In this document: piece by piece, positions 21,557-32,605 of the stretch
How positions within the stretch are numbered: position 1 is the first letter of the stretch
Layout of the letters: every line of letters starts with the position of its first letter
Assembly: GCF_038396675.1 (NCBI RefSeq)
Contig: NC_088924.1
Coordinates: 26,723,501 to 26,787,500 of the forward strand
Reading direction: 5' to 3'
DNA length: 64,000 nt
DNA from: Hydra vulgaris
Taxonomy: Eukaryota > Cnidaria > Hydrozoa > Anthoathecata > Hydridae
Program-made: the position numbers and the translations under genes
The notes under the pieces: model-generated
The model's input: only the letters and a program-made list of their open reading frames with translations
Told to the model about the DNA's origin: nothing
Database searches by the model: none

Positions 21557-24500
21557 TTGCTCACTAAAAAAAAGAAAGAAGAATTTTTGCTTTTAAATTT
21601 TATATCACCATTATGTGAAACAAATGTTCAACCATTCTTACAATCAACGTCCTCCGAAAAAGAAAAAAATCTTGTGAAAGACCTACATCTCAAAATCAAA
21701 AATAAAACTCTAAAGCGCAAAGTTGAAGAAATCGACAGTTTTAAAAAAGTTTCTGAAAACTACTGTAACCAGTTAAATGGTATTGAAAGGGAAAAAAAAC
21801 AACTTAAAACTGTAAAAACCAGAAATGGAGAGAAATTAGAATTTGTAAGACAAGCCATGCAGTGTAAAGTACTATATACAGCAACAAACAAAAGCCTCTT
21901 GAGTCTAGAAAAAAAGTTTACCACATTGAAACTACTGAAATTTGAAATTTAAACAAGAAGATTGTTTATCGAGATATAAAGTTGAAAAAACAAGAAAAAG
22001 AAATTGATGCATTAAAAGCACAATTTGAAAAACAATCTCAAACTTTAAATATGGAATTCAATAACCTTAATCAAATGCTAGAAAATAGTAATGCAAAAGT
22101 TGAAATGTTGTGTCAACAAAAAAGAAATCTCAAAAAGAAATTAAGCCGTGTGAAAAATAATTTAAGTAAAACAAAGGAAACAATTTCCTTCTTGTCAATT
22201 GAAAATCTCACTTTTTTAAAGTCAGAAGTTAAAGAACTTAGTGAAAAAGTTGAATCATTAAACAAAGAAAACATTTATTTAAATGGTCTTTTAGAATTGT
22301 TGGAAGATGAGAAAATTGTAACATTTGAAAGAGGACGTTATTCAAATGATATTCGAGAAGTTATCATGGAGCTGTTATCATTAAATGTCAGTATGAACAA
22401 GGTCAATGATGTTATTAAAATTGTTTTAAAGAAACTTGCAAAAAAAGGAATTACAAAACTTCCCTCAGTAGGTACAAGATCTAGATTTATGTCAGAAGCT
22501 TTAATTCTTGCACAGCTTCAAGTATCAGAAGAGATGTTACATAATATTGAAAAAGACACAGGAAACTGTTTACATGGAGATGGAACAACCAAATATTACA
22601 GACATTATCAAAACTTTCAGTTGACTACCAAAAGCGGTAGAATGCTATCATTTGGACTATCAGAAATGGCCTCTGGAGATGCTGCATCAATTTTGAGTTC
22701 TTTAACAGAGATGTTATATGATATTTGTGATATTCTTGACACAAAGGACAGGGAAAAAAACTTTGCAAAGTTAATTTGTTCATTCAAAACAACTACGTCA
22801 GATTTAGGTTCTGTCAATCCACTATTTAACAGTAAGTTCAAAGAAATGAGGGAGCTATTGTTACCAAAAGTTATAGAACATTGGGATAGTTTGACAATTG
22901 AACAGAAAAATGAATTTAAGGATATGTCAAACTTTTTTTGCAAGTTACATCTTTTAGCAAACTTTGCAACTGAGACAGATAAAGTACTAGATTCATTTGA
23001 AAAAATTGCTCTGAGTGATGCTCATGAAAACACTTTTGCATTTAAAAGTTTTGAATCTGGGGTTGCAAGACTGATACGCACTGCATGTAAAGCATTCCAC
23101 AAACGAGGTAGTGATGAAGCTGGTGTGGCAGGATATTTCAATTCTTTTCTCAATGGAAAAGGTGAAGATAGGTGTATGTTTGCTTCTTTTTTAGGCAATA
23201 GATTTAACATTTTGTTTTATAATGGGGCTGCACTGTATTATCATTCTAAATCTATTAAAGAATTTTTGTGTCAATGGCCAAATCCTAATAATCTACTGAA
23301 GGCAGTTAAAGAAGATATATCAAATATATTATTTTTAGCTGAATCTCGTGCACTAGGTATTTTTGATAAGCTTATTACTGGTCCTCTTTGGAGACTTATT
23401 GAAGAAAAGAAAAACATTCTTAGCATGAATAAGTATTTATTTCGTTTAAAAATGAAATTATCAGATCTTTGCAAAGATGCTTCTCCAATGCTCAATGCAA
23501 CACCTGTATTTGACCCAAGAGATGTTGAAATACATAAAGATAAACTTTATGAAAAACTATTTGAGGATACAGGCAATATAGAATTTGATGTCTTGGTGCA
23601 ACAGTCATTAGAAATAATTTCCCATGCATTTCTAATAATACTTGAAAGACAAGCAATTGATCAGCTTCCAGGTGGTAAATATTGGAACTCAGATGATCAA
23701 ATTCAAAAGGCTGCTGAAAATGTACCAACGACTAACAAAGCTTCAGAAAGTGATTTTGCAATTCTGGATCTACTTATTCGAACTAAACCAAATGCCAAAA
23801 TTCAAACAATTCAAGCATATACTATGTGGTACCGAAACAAAACCTTAGCATGGCTGGATGCAAAATCAGAAGAAAAGCGTAACATTTTAATTGAAACAGC
23901 TTCTCATAGTGTTGAAAAAATGAAATTAAAGTATAAAAAGCGACAAGTAGAGTTAATTTCAAAGAAAATGTCAATGTTGAGAATAAAAAAGCAACTCAAA
24001 GCAGATGCAGAAAAGAAAGCATCACTAAAAAAAGCAAATATAGTAAATGTGCTTATTCAATTGAAATCACAAATTTGGCTAACAGTAGAAGAAGCAGAAG
24101 ATAAATCTTCAAAAATTGATAAAAATACTTTAAGGAAGCAAGTTATTAGAAGTCAATTAGATTTTTATCGTTATGTAATGGGGGCAAAATGTTCATTGAA
24201 GCTGTTTTTTAAAACTAAAGTTTCTGGAAATAAACGTATTGACTTAAATTCAAGTGAGCTGATGGAGAACTTGGTAACTATCATTCGCACATGCAACTTG
24301 CCTCCACCAGAGCAAAAATCTTGCAAGACAAAAAAAGGTCCAGTTTTTACCGACTTTATTAGATGATCCAGGTAGTTTAGTTGGGCGAGTTGTTCTTCAT
24401 AAAATAAAAGAAGTTGATGAAGAAGAGTATTTTTGGTGCAAAGCAGATGTTGTTAGAATAGCGGAAGTCGGGAAAAAAATCAAGCAAACATTATATGATG

Positions 24501-24583
24501 TTATTTATGAATCAGAAGCTGGAAGTATTTACACATTTCCACTGCTATCTGACTTTGATAAAGGAGATATGATCTTGTTATAA
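21557..24583 (+). pseudogene. Large coiled-coil + putative RNase H-fold protein, two frameshifts
   Basis: Three frames together make one gene. An N-terminal piece (21557-21950) is rich in Lys/Glu heptads. A 794-codon open core (about 21958-24365) follows. A C-terminal piece in another frame (to the stop at 24581-24583) contains LVGRVVLHKIKEVDEEEYFW and ends FPLLSDFDKGDMILL, resembling Tudor/chromo-like barrels. In the core, about 120 residues of coiled coil precede a globular region. That region has HGDGTTKYYRHYQNFQLTT, then SFKTTTSDLG, then FFCKLHLLANFA, then ESGVARLIRTACKAFHKRG. The order Asp...Asp...Cys-x-x-His...Glu after beta-hairpin-like sequence fits an RNase H-fold transposase, but that is inference. 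I recall similar multi-copy uncharacterised proteins in cnidarian and fish genomes. The shift near 21945 lies in an A/T run and that near 24335 by homopolymers, so sequencing error is possible. The true start is not seen; the 5' end abuts the repeat block. Confidence 0.7.
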
Positions 24584-24729
24584 AAGGTATAATCACTGAA
24601 ATTTTTTTTCAGTATTTATTAGTTTAAAATCTTGTGATTGTTATTTCAGATCCTACTATTTAAATGTAAACAAAGATAAATCTATTATATTTTTTTAATG
24701 ATAATCGAATTTATTATTAACATTTTACT

Positions 24730-25470
24730 TTCAGGACCATATGAACTCTATGAAATGCTTTAAAGATAGAAAAAGCTCTTGTTTTCAAGTTATTTTTTAT
24801 GGTTTCCACAGAGATTTTATTGTTTATGACCCACATATTTTCTTCACTTTCATAAGTGTATATGAGTATGTTCACTCTAATAATAAAAAAATAATAGAAA
24901 AAACTCTTGTTTTTTACAGCCTTCGCAGAAATTGTGTTTTGTTTGTCCCGATTCCCCCAAATGGGAAAACGAGCCCTAGGATTCTTAGATATTTATAGAA
25001 TTTTCATAAATTTTTATGAATTTGTTCACTCTTATAGGATGAAAAGATATTATTTTTAAACAAAAGTTAATTTTTATACTTTTTAATTAGAAATTGTTAC
25101 TTTTGACCCAAATTGGAATGCCCCAAATGGGGAAAAAAAGCCCTTGGATTCTTAGATATTTTTAGGATTTTCATAAATTTATGAATTTGTTCACACTTAC
25201 AGTTTGAAAAGGCTCTTGTTTTTAGTTAAAGTTGATATTTATGCTTTTTACAGAGTTTTTGTTGCCCTTGGCCCATTTACCCCCAAATGGGGGAAACGAG
25301 CCCTGGGGTTCCAATATAGTTTCTAGATTTTCATAAATTTGTATTAATTAGTTGACTCTGACAATTAAAAAAGCTCTTTTTCCTTAACTAAAGTTAATTT
25401 TTATTACTTTTACCGTGATTTTATAGCTCTTGACCCATATGCCCCAAAAGGGAAAAACAACCCCTGCTTC
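24730..25470. repeat. ~160-bp tandem repeat, four degenerate units
   Basis: The anchor CCCCAAATGGGGAAAACGAG occurs in variant form at about 24955, 25121, 25281 and 25441, giving a spacing of 166, 160 and 160 bp. Around each anchor the order is TTCATAAATTTATGAATTTG, CACTCTTA, GAAAAGGCTCTTGTTTTT, AAGTTAATTTTTATACTTTT, then a GACCCAAAT box. It begins about 150 bp after the stop of the large gene and may be its 3' non-coding repeat. Confidence 0.85.
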
Positions 25471-26120
25471 AACTATATCACAAAAAAAATTTGTATAATT
25501 GAATACATTGATTCCTTTAATTAAAAAAAAAATAGAATGAGTATACTTAATTAATTCTGGTCAACTGTTAGTCTTTTCGTCGATGTCAATTGAAAAGTAA
25601 TTAAATTTTTAATTTCGGTGCCATAAATCCTTAAGAAAAACTTCTCAAATATCGACCCGAAACAGGCATTATTGGGCAGTACATAAATCGTCATAACTCG
25701 GGAACCAATTATCCAAATTTAAAAAATGAACTCATTTTGAAATCGTCTACATTTTTCACATATTTTGGTAATAATTATAGCTAAAGATAATAAAGATATT
25801 AAAATCATGTGAAGTGCCTACGGTAATAGTACTAAAGGTAATGGTACAAAAACATTTCTACTATTGCCGTATCTTAATTTACTTTTTACAACTTAATACA
25901 ACTTTTAATAAAAGTTGTCATATTGCAATGTTTAAAAAAATTAAGAAAGAAAAACAACATTTTAACAAAAACTTGCGCCATTTGCAATAAACAGTTACTA
26001 GCAGAAAGGACCCATAAAACGAATTATATAAAGTCTTAGTGCTTCATCCAACCATATATTTATTATAACTGGTCATCATCATTATCTAACGCAGATATTT
26101 GTTAAAATAATAGTTACATG
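25471..26120. other. No gene recognised
   Basis: Contains TTTCGGTGCCATAAATCC at 25614, similar in direct orientation to ATCGGTGCCGTAAAAAGCC at 21516. This could be a flanking repeat of the large element, but the match is short. Confidence 0.4.
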
Positions 26121-26124
26121 GTCA

Positions 26125-26370
26125 TATATTTAACTCATGCATTTCAACGATGAGAAATGTAAAGTAATGCATGTTGGCTACGCATATAACAAGTCAACGC
26201 ACGAATACTCAATGGCAAACGATCGACGGCACGCTTTATTCACTCAAAAAATCTGGAGTTGAACAAAACCTTGGTTTGTTGGTCTCCAATGATTATAAAA
26301 TCCCGCAAAAATATTTAAATAGCATAGTCAAATATATCCTAAGAAGACATAACAATAAACTTTTTTTATT
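26125..26370 (+). pseudogene. Non-LTR retrotransposon RT fragment
   Basis: The plus strand gives HFNDEKCKVMHVGYAYNKST, then, after a shift, SLKKSGVEQNLGLLVSNDYK. This is the palm-to-thumb segment of CR1/L2-type reverse transcriptases (FN..KCKVMH.G ... E.DLGVLVS.D.K). The piece is about 80 codons, broken by a frameshift, and stops at the SINE tail at 26369. Confidence 0.7.
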
Positions 26371-26460
26371 TAGGTGCCCCAAGAAGTCTTTACAGTCTTA
26401 TCACAGAACAACGCGGATGAGTATTTAGTTGGAAGTTCACGCTCTATCGATTAACGCTTT
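26369..26460 (-). mobile_element. SINE tail fragment (family of 47563-47739)
   Basis: TAGGTGCCCCAAGAAGTCTT and GGATGAGTATTTAGTTGGAA match the 3' body of the SINE at 47563. The tRNA-like head is absent. Confidence 0.7.
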
Positions 26461-28000
26461 CAAGGACAGTAATACAAAGTAACTTTTACAGATTCAATTG
26501 CTTTTTTGTCAGCAGCGTTGGTGTTAGCGTCATATTCGTCAGCATAGAGAGGCCTGGTGTAGCACTTTTTTTTATCAAGTTATAAATAAATTTATTGTAT
26601 GTGTTTTTTGATCACTGAATTATAATAAAATTATAAGATAAAATTTAAAAGTTGCATTCATTTGAAAAATTATTTAAAAGAATTCTTTGAAATTCAAATT
26701 TCTAATAGCATTTAGTCCCAACCCTTACGTAAAACAAAAAAGTTATACTCATAATACATAAGTTTTATTTTACGTTTCATTTTTACCTAGTATCCAATTA
26801 AAACACTCGTGTTCCAGTCTGTGCAAGAAAAACTACTTTTAGTGGTTGTAAAACACTAAGAGTTAAATATTCACTCTCTTACAAAAAAATTTTTTCTAAT
26901 GTTTATAAATATCCCAGTACTGAAGAAGTCAACACTAAAAACACAACGTATTTTTAGTGTTTTTTTAGAGTATTTGTGTAACAAAACCTCTCAAAAAACC
27001 AAGTAAGCATAAAATATCAAGGTAAATCAAAAAATCAATTTAGCATAAAAATTTTCAAATTAGATAACTGCCTCGTTAGATTACGTCATAGAATTACGTC
27101 TTTTTCCTCTTGTCACATCTTTATTCAGAAGGCGGCGTCTTTGTTTAAATTTTGACGTTTGTTATACCAGCTGTTGTTATCATATTGTTCATTTTTGAAA
27201 AATTAAACTTCTAATTATAGTAGAGGAAGGTATGACCTATACTTTTTAATAAAATTACATTAAATTTCTGTAGTTATTGTGCACAATATAAAGCGCCCCT
27301 CTGCGCGCATCACTGGTGATTTAGTTGTGGTTCAATACTTATCATAAGTGGTAATTAAGTACTTACAAATTATACATATGTTTCAGGATGCTCAATACAA
27401 ATTACAATAATCCAAATATATAAGAGCTGAGTGCAAAGAAAGAGTGTAACTGCAAAAGAGAAGAGAGTTCAGCGCATGCCGCATTAGTTTAAATACTACA
27501 AATTCGCGGGCATGCACAAGAAGCTAATCTGGCTGTAGCGTAATCGAACTTACGCAACAATTACCATGCTGACTCCTTACCGAATTAAAAAACAGAACAT
27601 TGAACATTAAAAAAAATCTATAGGTGTATATTTACATATTTCGAACATGAGTTATTCCTATTTCTATAGATGTACCGTTTTTATACGATATTTTTTGTTA
27701 CGATCTTATTTGCATTCTTTTTTGTTCACACTTCTTTTTCATGATTTTATCCACATTTCTTTTGGGGTTGTTGCCACAAGCTAAAAACAGTCATATTTAA
27801 TACATTTAAAAAACTCAGTTGTTTCATTTTTAAGGAGTCTGGTGACGCAAAATAGATTTGTCGCGTTAGCAAATATTATGCCAATTAATAAAAAAGAACA
27901 TGAAAAATAATATCAAAAATAGGCCTAGAAATAAGCCACTTACCTGAAACCCTATAAGTAGTTGTAACACTAATCTATAAAAGACTTACATTACTTTTTT
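26461..28000. other. No gene recognised
   Basis: A+T-rich. A direct repeat of AACACTAAAAACACAACG-like sequence near 26850-26960 is the only structure seen. Confidence 0.45.
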
Positions 28001-28008
28001 CCAAGTTG

Positions 28009-28370
28009 TTAAGGTGCTCCAAGAAGACTTAGTTGGCGTTGCCAAAGAGCACTGCAAAAGAGCATTTAATAAGAAAGTTTAGGTCGTTTTTCTTATGTTG
28101 TCTTAAATCCATCTTAAATCTTCTTCTAAGTTGCTTTAACAGTTGCTCAAAAGTTATTTTTTTTTATACATTTATTTGTATTGAATATTTAGATACTTTA
28201 AGAAAACTTAATGGTCTTATCACTGTGTACCGCGGAATAGCATTTAAGCAGGAATTTCACACTTTCTTCCTTAATAAAAATACATATATGACCAAAACTA
28301 GCTGTGAACCACGGATCTTCAGCTTTAAGGGCAGAACTCTAACTACTTCACCACGGCTACACAAAAATCT
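28009..28370 (-). mobile_element. tRNA-derived SINE copy, internally expanded
   Basis: The 3' end motif AAGGTGCTCCAAGAAGACTT lies at 28011. The tRNA-like head lies at 28300-28370, where the complement reads GCCGTGGTGAAGTAGTTAGA (A box) followed by a B box GGTTCACAGC. The span is twice that of the copy at 47563, so about 180 bp of foreign sequence lies inside. Confidence 0.65.
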
Positions 28371-28579
28371 TTTTTATTAGTCAAGTTCGAAATGAATCTT
28401 TTGCCAAATTCGAAATGATTTTTTTTTTGTTCTTTATTACAATATTTATGATACAGATACAAATAATGTAAAAAAAGAAAAGTTAACAAGTCAAGATATC
28501 GTTAAGAAATAAAGAATAAAAATAAATATAAAGAACGCGAATACTCAAAGAGGACCATCAGGTCTTGTCACAAAGAAAC

Positions 28580-28625
28580 CACTATTGAATAAATTAGAAA
28601 GTTTTTTCTAATTTATTCAATGGTG
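28580..28625. repeat. Hairpin with 21-bp arms
   Basis: CACTATTGAATAAATTAGAAA and the complement TTTCTAATTTATTCAATGGTG pair with one mismatch around a 4-base loop. Confidence 0.85.
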
Positions 28626-28629
28626 TTTA

Positions 28630-29515
28630 CGGCTTGCATCAATCAAATTACTGTGTCTCCCGAATATAATCAATATAATCTCATTTCCAGACTGAATATA
28701 ATACATTTCCAAATTGTTCAAAAGGTTGTGCAAAAGGACCTAGATAGCTATACGATTGTTATCGCTGTGTGTAAAGCCAAATTACCAAATTTCCGTTTAC
28801 GCTTCTGACGACAAAAACGCCACTGCCAAAGGATAGTTCACCTCCAAACGTAGCCTACATACATATATTGGCAGATACGCATACATCCATTCTTTTTTAT
28901 TTTCTTTTTCTTATATATATATATTTTTAATATCTTTGTCTTTTTTTTTAATATTATTATTATTTTTTTCAATGTTTTTATTCTTGTTATTTATTTATTT
29001 TTGTTCCATTTCTTTTTATTACAAAATTAAATTTGATAATAATAGTAAATAAAGTTCGTAATATAATATTATAAGTAAAAATAAAAATAAACACACAATA
29101 TTATAAAAGAAGGGTTCAAAAACTTAAAACTAAAGCATGTTAAATAATCCACTAAAATTGCTTGTCAATAAAAAATAAATAAATAAAAATACATTAATTA
29201 TTGCATATACTAATATAGATAAGGGATTTTCAAAAATTTAAAAGTAGATTAGTATATTTTCAGTTGAAAAAATGAGTTTTTTAAGATTTTGTTTAAAAGA
29301 ATCAAAACTACATTCTCGAGAAAAATCTTAAGAAATATTTAGAACTATACTATTCCATAAAACTGGTCCGCAAAATGAAATAAAAATTTTCCAAAATTAG
29401 TTTGTGAAAATGCTTGTCGAATTAAATTATCGTTCCTTAAAATATATTTATTTTATCTCTTTGTAAATACAAGTTACGAAAAGAAACGAGTGATAGGTGG
29501 ATCTTGCATTTATAC
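28630..29515. other. No gene recognised
   Basis: A+T-rich with a T-run-rich stretch at 28900-29020. No supported feature. Confidence 0.5.
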
Positions 29516-29518
29516 ATA

Positions 29519-30643
29519 AAGCGTGAACACGAAATAAATGTGAAAGAATAAGCGCACGTCATTTTTTTCAGTAGTTGTATTAAAATCTTTTTAATTGTTT
29601 TGTATTTTGTTTACAACGTGTTGTGGTTTCAAAAAAATATGTTAGTTTTTGGATTTAACTTGAAATTAGTTTTAAAAATGACAAAAGAAGAAGACGTAAG
29701 AGAAAAAATTATGCACAAATATTTACAAAATTCTAATAGTAGCTACAATTTGATAGCAAAATTGTTGCAAATACTTCCATACACCGTTAGTCGTGTTATT
29801 CAACGTTTTTCTCAAACAAAATCGATCAAATGCAATTCTGGTAATGGAAGAAAGGAAGGTTTTAAAGATATAAAACTAGTTAGAAAACTGGTTAACAGTT
29901 CTAACAATAACCCAAGCCTTTCACTAAGGGAACGCGCAAAAATATATGGATTTTCTCATAGTTTTGTTGCAAAAGTTAGAAACAAACATGGTTTTTATTC
30001 TTTCAAAGCACAAAAAGTGCCCAACCGTTCTGAAACTCAACAAAAAAGTGCAAGAACCCGCAGCAGAAAGTTGTATGATAATTTTATTTCTAAAAATTTC
30101 TGTATTATTGAAGAAAACGAAACTTATATCAAGTATGATCATTAACAAATTCCTGGTGCTGTTTATTATATTGTCAAATATAGAGGAAAAGCAGATAAGA
30201 AGTTTAAATAAACAAAACTTGACAACTTCGCTAATAAAGCTTTGATCTGGCAAGTTATTTGCAGTTGTGGCAAAAAATCAGCACCTTATATTTCTCAGTC
30301 CACACTTTCTGATCAAATATATGTTAAAGAATGTTTATAAAAACGTCTTTTACCTCTCATTAAATCAAACAATAACAAACCTGTGTTCTGACCAGATTTA
30401 GCTTCAATTCATTATTGTAAACTAGCTATGGAATAGTATAAAAAGAATAATGTGAAGTTTGTGCCTTAAACAGAAAATCCTCCAAACTGTCCAGAATTGA
30501 GAGTTATTGAAAAGTACTGGGCTATCATTAAAAGAAAAATGAAAAAAAAAAAAAGCTTTGCAGAAACATAAAAGATATTAAAATATCGTTTAAAAAAGCA
30601 TCAAATAGTTTTGATTCTTATTCTTTGCGCAAGCTTATGGGTA
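29519..30643 (+). mobile_element. Second Tc1/mariner copy, 3' end lost
   Basis: The left terminal repeat AAGCGTGAACACGAAATAAA matches that at 6141. The copy follows the 6141-7444 element closely up to GCTTATGGGTA and there gives way to the pogo-like element. On the far side of that element (after 33106) the expected CTACTAAAGCAAAAGC does not resume, so the right part of this copy is deleted. Confidence 0.85.
29678..30640 (+). pseudogene. Tc1/mariner transposase, inactivated and truncated
   Basis: It starts at MTKEEDVREKIMHKY and is nearly the same protein as the copy at 6299. The HTH regions (LIAKLLQILPYTVSRVIQRF and the SLRERAKIYGFSHSF segment) and the first catalytic Asp region (IEENETYIKYDH, where the Asp position is Asn) are seen. 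A stop follows at 30143. Further stops occur near 30340, 30390 and 30435, and the Glu box lies in a shifted frame (PELRVIEKYW). Here the second Asp is retained in PDLASIHY. The two copies thus carry different lesions and must have decayed independently after transposition. Confidence 0.82.
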
Positions 30644-31034
30644 TGGGAGAACAGGGTGAGATGGGACAAAAAAATTTGCTTGCGTGCTGCGCTTTAAATT
30701 TTCCAAAAAAAACCATACAAGTCGGTTTAAAACTATAGTCCAATGAATTGTCATGTTAAATTATTGCAAAACCCATTATTTAACCATCAAATTAAGTTCA
30801 AAGGCTTGGTTTTTTAAAGTGACATTTTTTGTCCCAAGTCACCCCGTGTTGGGGTGAAATGGGACAATGGTTGGGGTGAAATGGGACAAAAATAGAAACA
30901 AATAATTTTAAGCATTATTTTATTGTTTATTCTACTCTTTATAAAACATAACAATACACAAAATTTATTTATGTTTAACAAAAATAAAATACCATTCTAA
31001 ATGCATTTGTGACTTTGTTCAACAGGTTGCTTGA

Positions 31035-32605
31035 TGTTTAAATTGAGTCAAAATTACGTTGATGTCTGAGGGGGTAACTTTTTTTCTTTTTCTTATCTTT
31101 ATCTTCTTTTTTTCTTTTACATTCAGATAAACTTTCAAGTAGTTCATTTCTTGTTGGTGTGTCAGTCAATACCAATGACTTAGAACATTTTTTTTTTGCT
31201 CTTTTTCTCTTTGCCACCCTTTCACCCGCTTTTGGAAATGGCCTTATATCTTCTGCTGTCCAATGGTAGGCAGAAGTGCTGATTTGCTGTTTCTTTTTAT
31301 TAATAACTTCAGATACAATACACAGTGATGTGGGGATTGTTCGTTTGTCGAACAATCCCCACATCACTGTGTATTGTATCTGAAGAACATGTCATAAGAA
31401 CATAAAAAGTCGACATCACTGAAAACATATGGATCGTACGGAAAAATGCCAGCTGCTTTAAAACCATTTTGAATGTTTTGGGAAGTAAAGACTCTCGTAT
31501 AAACTATTCCTAAATTTTCAGAAATGTCATATATTGTCATAGGAGTATTTGGATGTGCCTTTAACCATGAATCACATGCTGAATTGTAAAATTTCTTTAA
31601 TGGCCCAAATACTGATCTGTCAAGTGGTTGGAGTTTGTGGCTGCAATGGGGTGGCAATGTCAAGAGCACAACATTGCTTTCCTTAGCTTTATCCATCAGT
31701 TCAATCGATATATGAGTTTTGTGGTTGTCCATTATTAAAAGTAATGGATGATCCTTGCTAGGATGTCCATACTCCACAAAATGATCAAACCACTTCAAAA
31801 AAATTTCTATATTTATCCATCCACTAGGATTAGCATCACCTTTTGTACCTGTTGGTGCACCTTTAAGCATATGGCTACGAAAGTGGACACGAGGAAATAT
31901 CAAAAACGGTGGAATAAAATTTCCAAGGCCATTATTGCAACCCACCATTGTAATTAGGGTTCCCCTTTCAGCAGAAGTTACCTGTCCTACTTGCTTTACT
32001 CCTTTACCAGCAATCACTTTCACTGGCTTATGAACAGTTGTCAGACCTGTTTCATCAATATTGTAAATGCAATCAGCAGAAAAGTTATAGCGCTTCTGCA
32101 CACTGTCAAGGTTTTTGAAGAAAGTATCTACATTTGTGCGATTGAAACTAGTTGTTCGACTGAGGCTGGTAGCTTCTGGCGTATGAATAGATAATTTTGT
32201 ACGATTTAAGAATAAATAAAACCATTCAGTTCTAGCTGTTTCACTCTTTTTCCAGTTTTCTGGCACTTTAATGTTATTTTTAATTGCATATTGATATGCA
32301 AATTGCTTTGTTTCTCTAACACCAAGTCCATAATGCATATTAGATGCTTGACAAAGATATATTGAAAGTTCATCTTCTTGTGTCTTATTAAAAATATATT
32401 TATGTTGTTCATCAAAGTATAAGTTATTGTAAGAAGTTTCTTTATTAACCTTTATTTTCCGCTATAAACTTGATTTTGAAACTGTATACTCTTGAGCAGC
32501 TGCTCGTAGTGGTAAACTGCCAGATTCGACAGCCATCACAGCAGCTTTTATTGTATGAGCATCAGGCTTTAACCGACTTGTCACTCGTTTGTACTTTCTT
32601 GGCAT
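31035..32605 (-). pseudogene. Pogo-like transposase (HTH_psq, CENP-B-type HTH, DDE_1)
   Basis: The start is the ATG at 32603-32605 (MPRKYKRVTSRLKPDAH). It is followed by a psq-type HTH (LPLRAAAQEYTVSKSSL) that ends in an in-frame TAG at 32462-32464. The frame is then open, with a CENP-B-type second HTH region and the DDE_1 catalytic core. The core has the first Asp in NIDETG, the second in IMDNHKTH and the third in HKLQPLDRSVFGPLK. The C-terminus lies in another frame (31038-31306) and contains RPFPKAGERVAKRKRAKKK and LVLTDTPTRNELLE, the usual basic tail and TDTP motif of Tigger/pogo proteins. The frame is broken exactly at the inverted duplication at 31307-31385. All three catalytic residues remain, so only the TAG and this rearrangement are clear inactivating lesions. 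Confidence 0.85.
31307..31385. repeat. Perfect 37-bp inverted duplication inside the transposase
   Basis: The arm 31307-31343 (CTTCAGATACAATACACAGT onward to TTGTTCG) and its exact complement at 31349-31385 are separated by TTTGT. Only one arm can be the original coding sequence. The other displaces the frame and cuts the C-terminal tail off the catalytic core. Confidence 0.97.

Noticed and set aside
21982-22320. Kinesin, myosin tail or other cytoskeletal coiled-coil gene
   Set aside because: The coiled coil is only about 120 residues and leads into a distinct globular region with Asp/Cys/His motifs; no motor domain is present.
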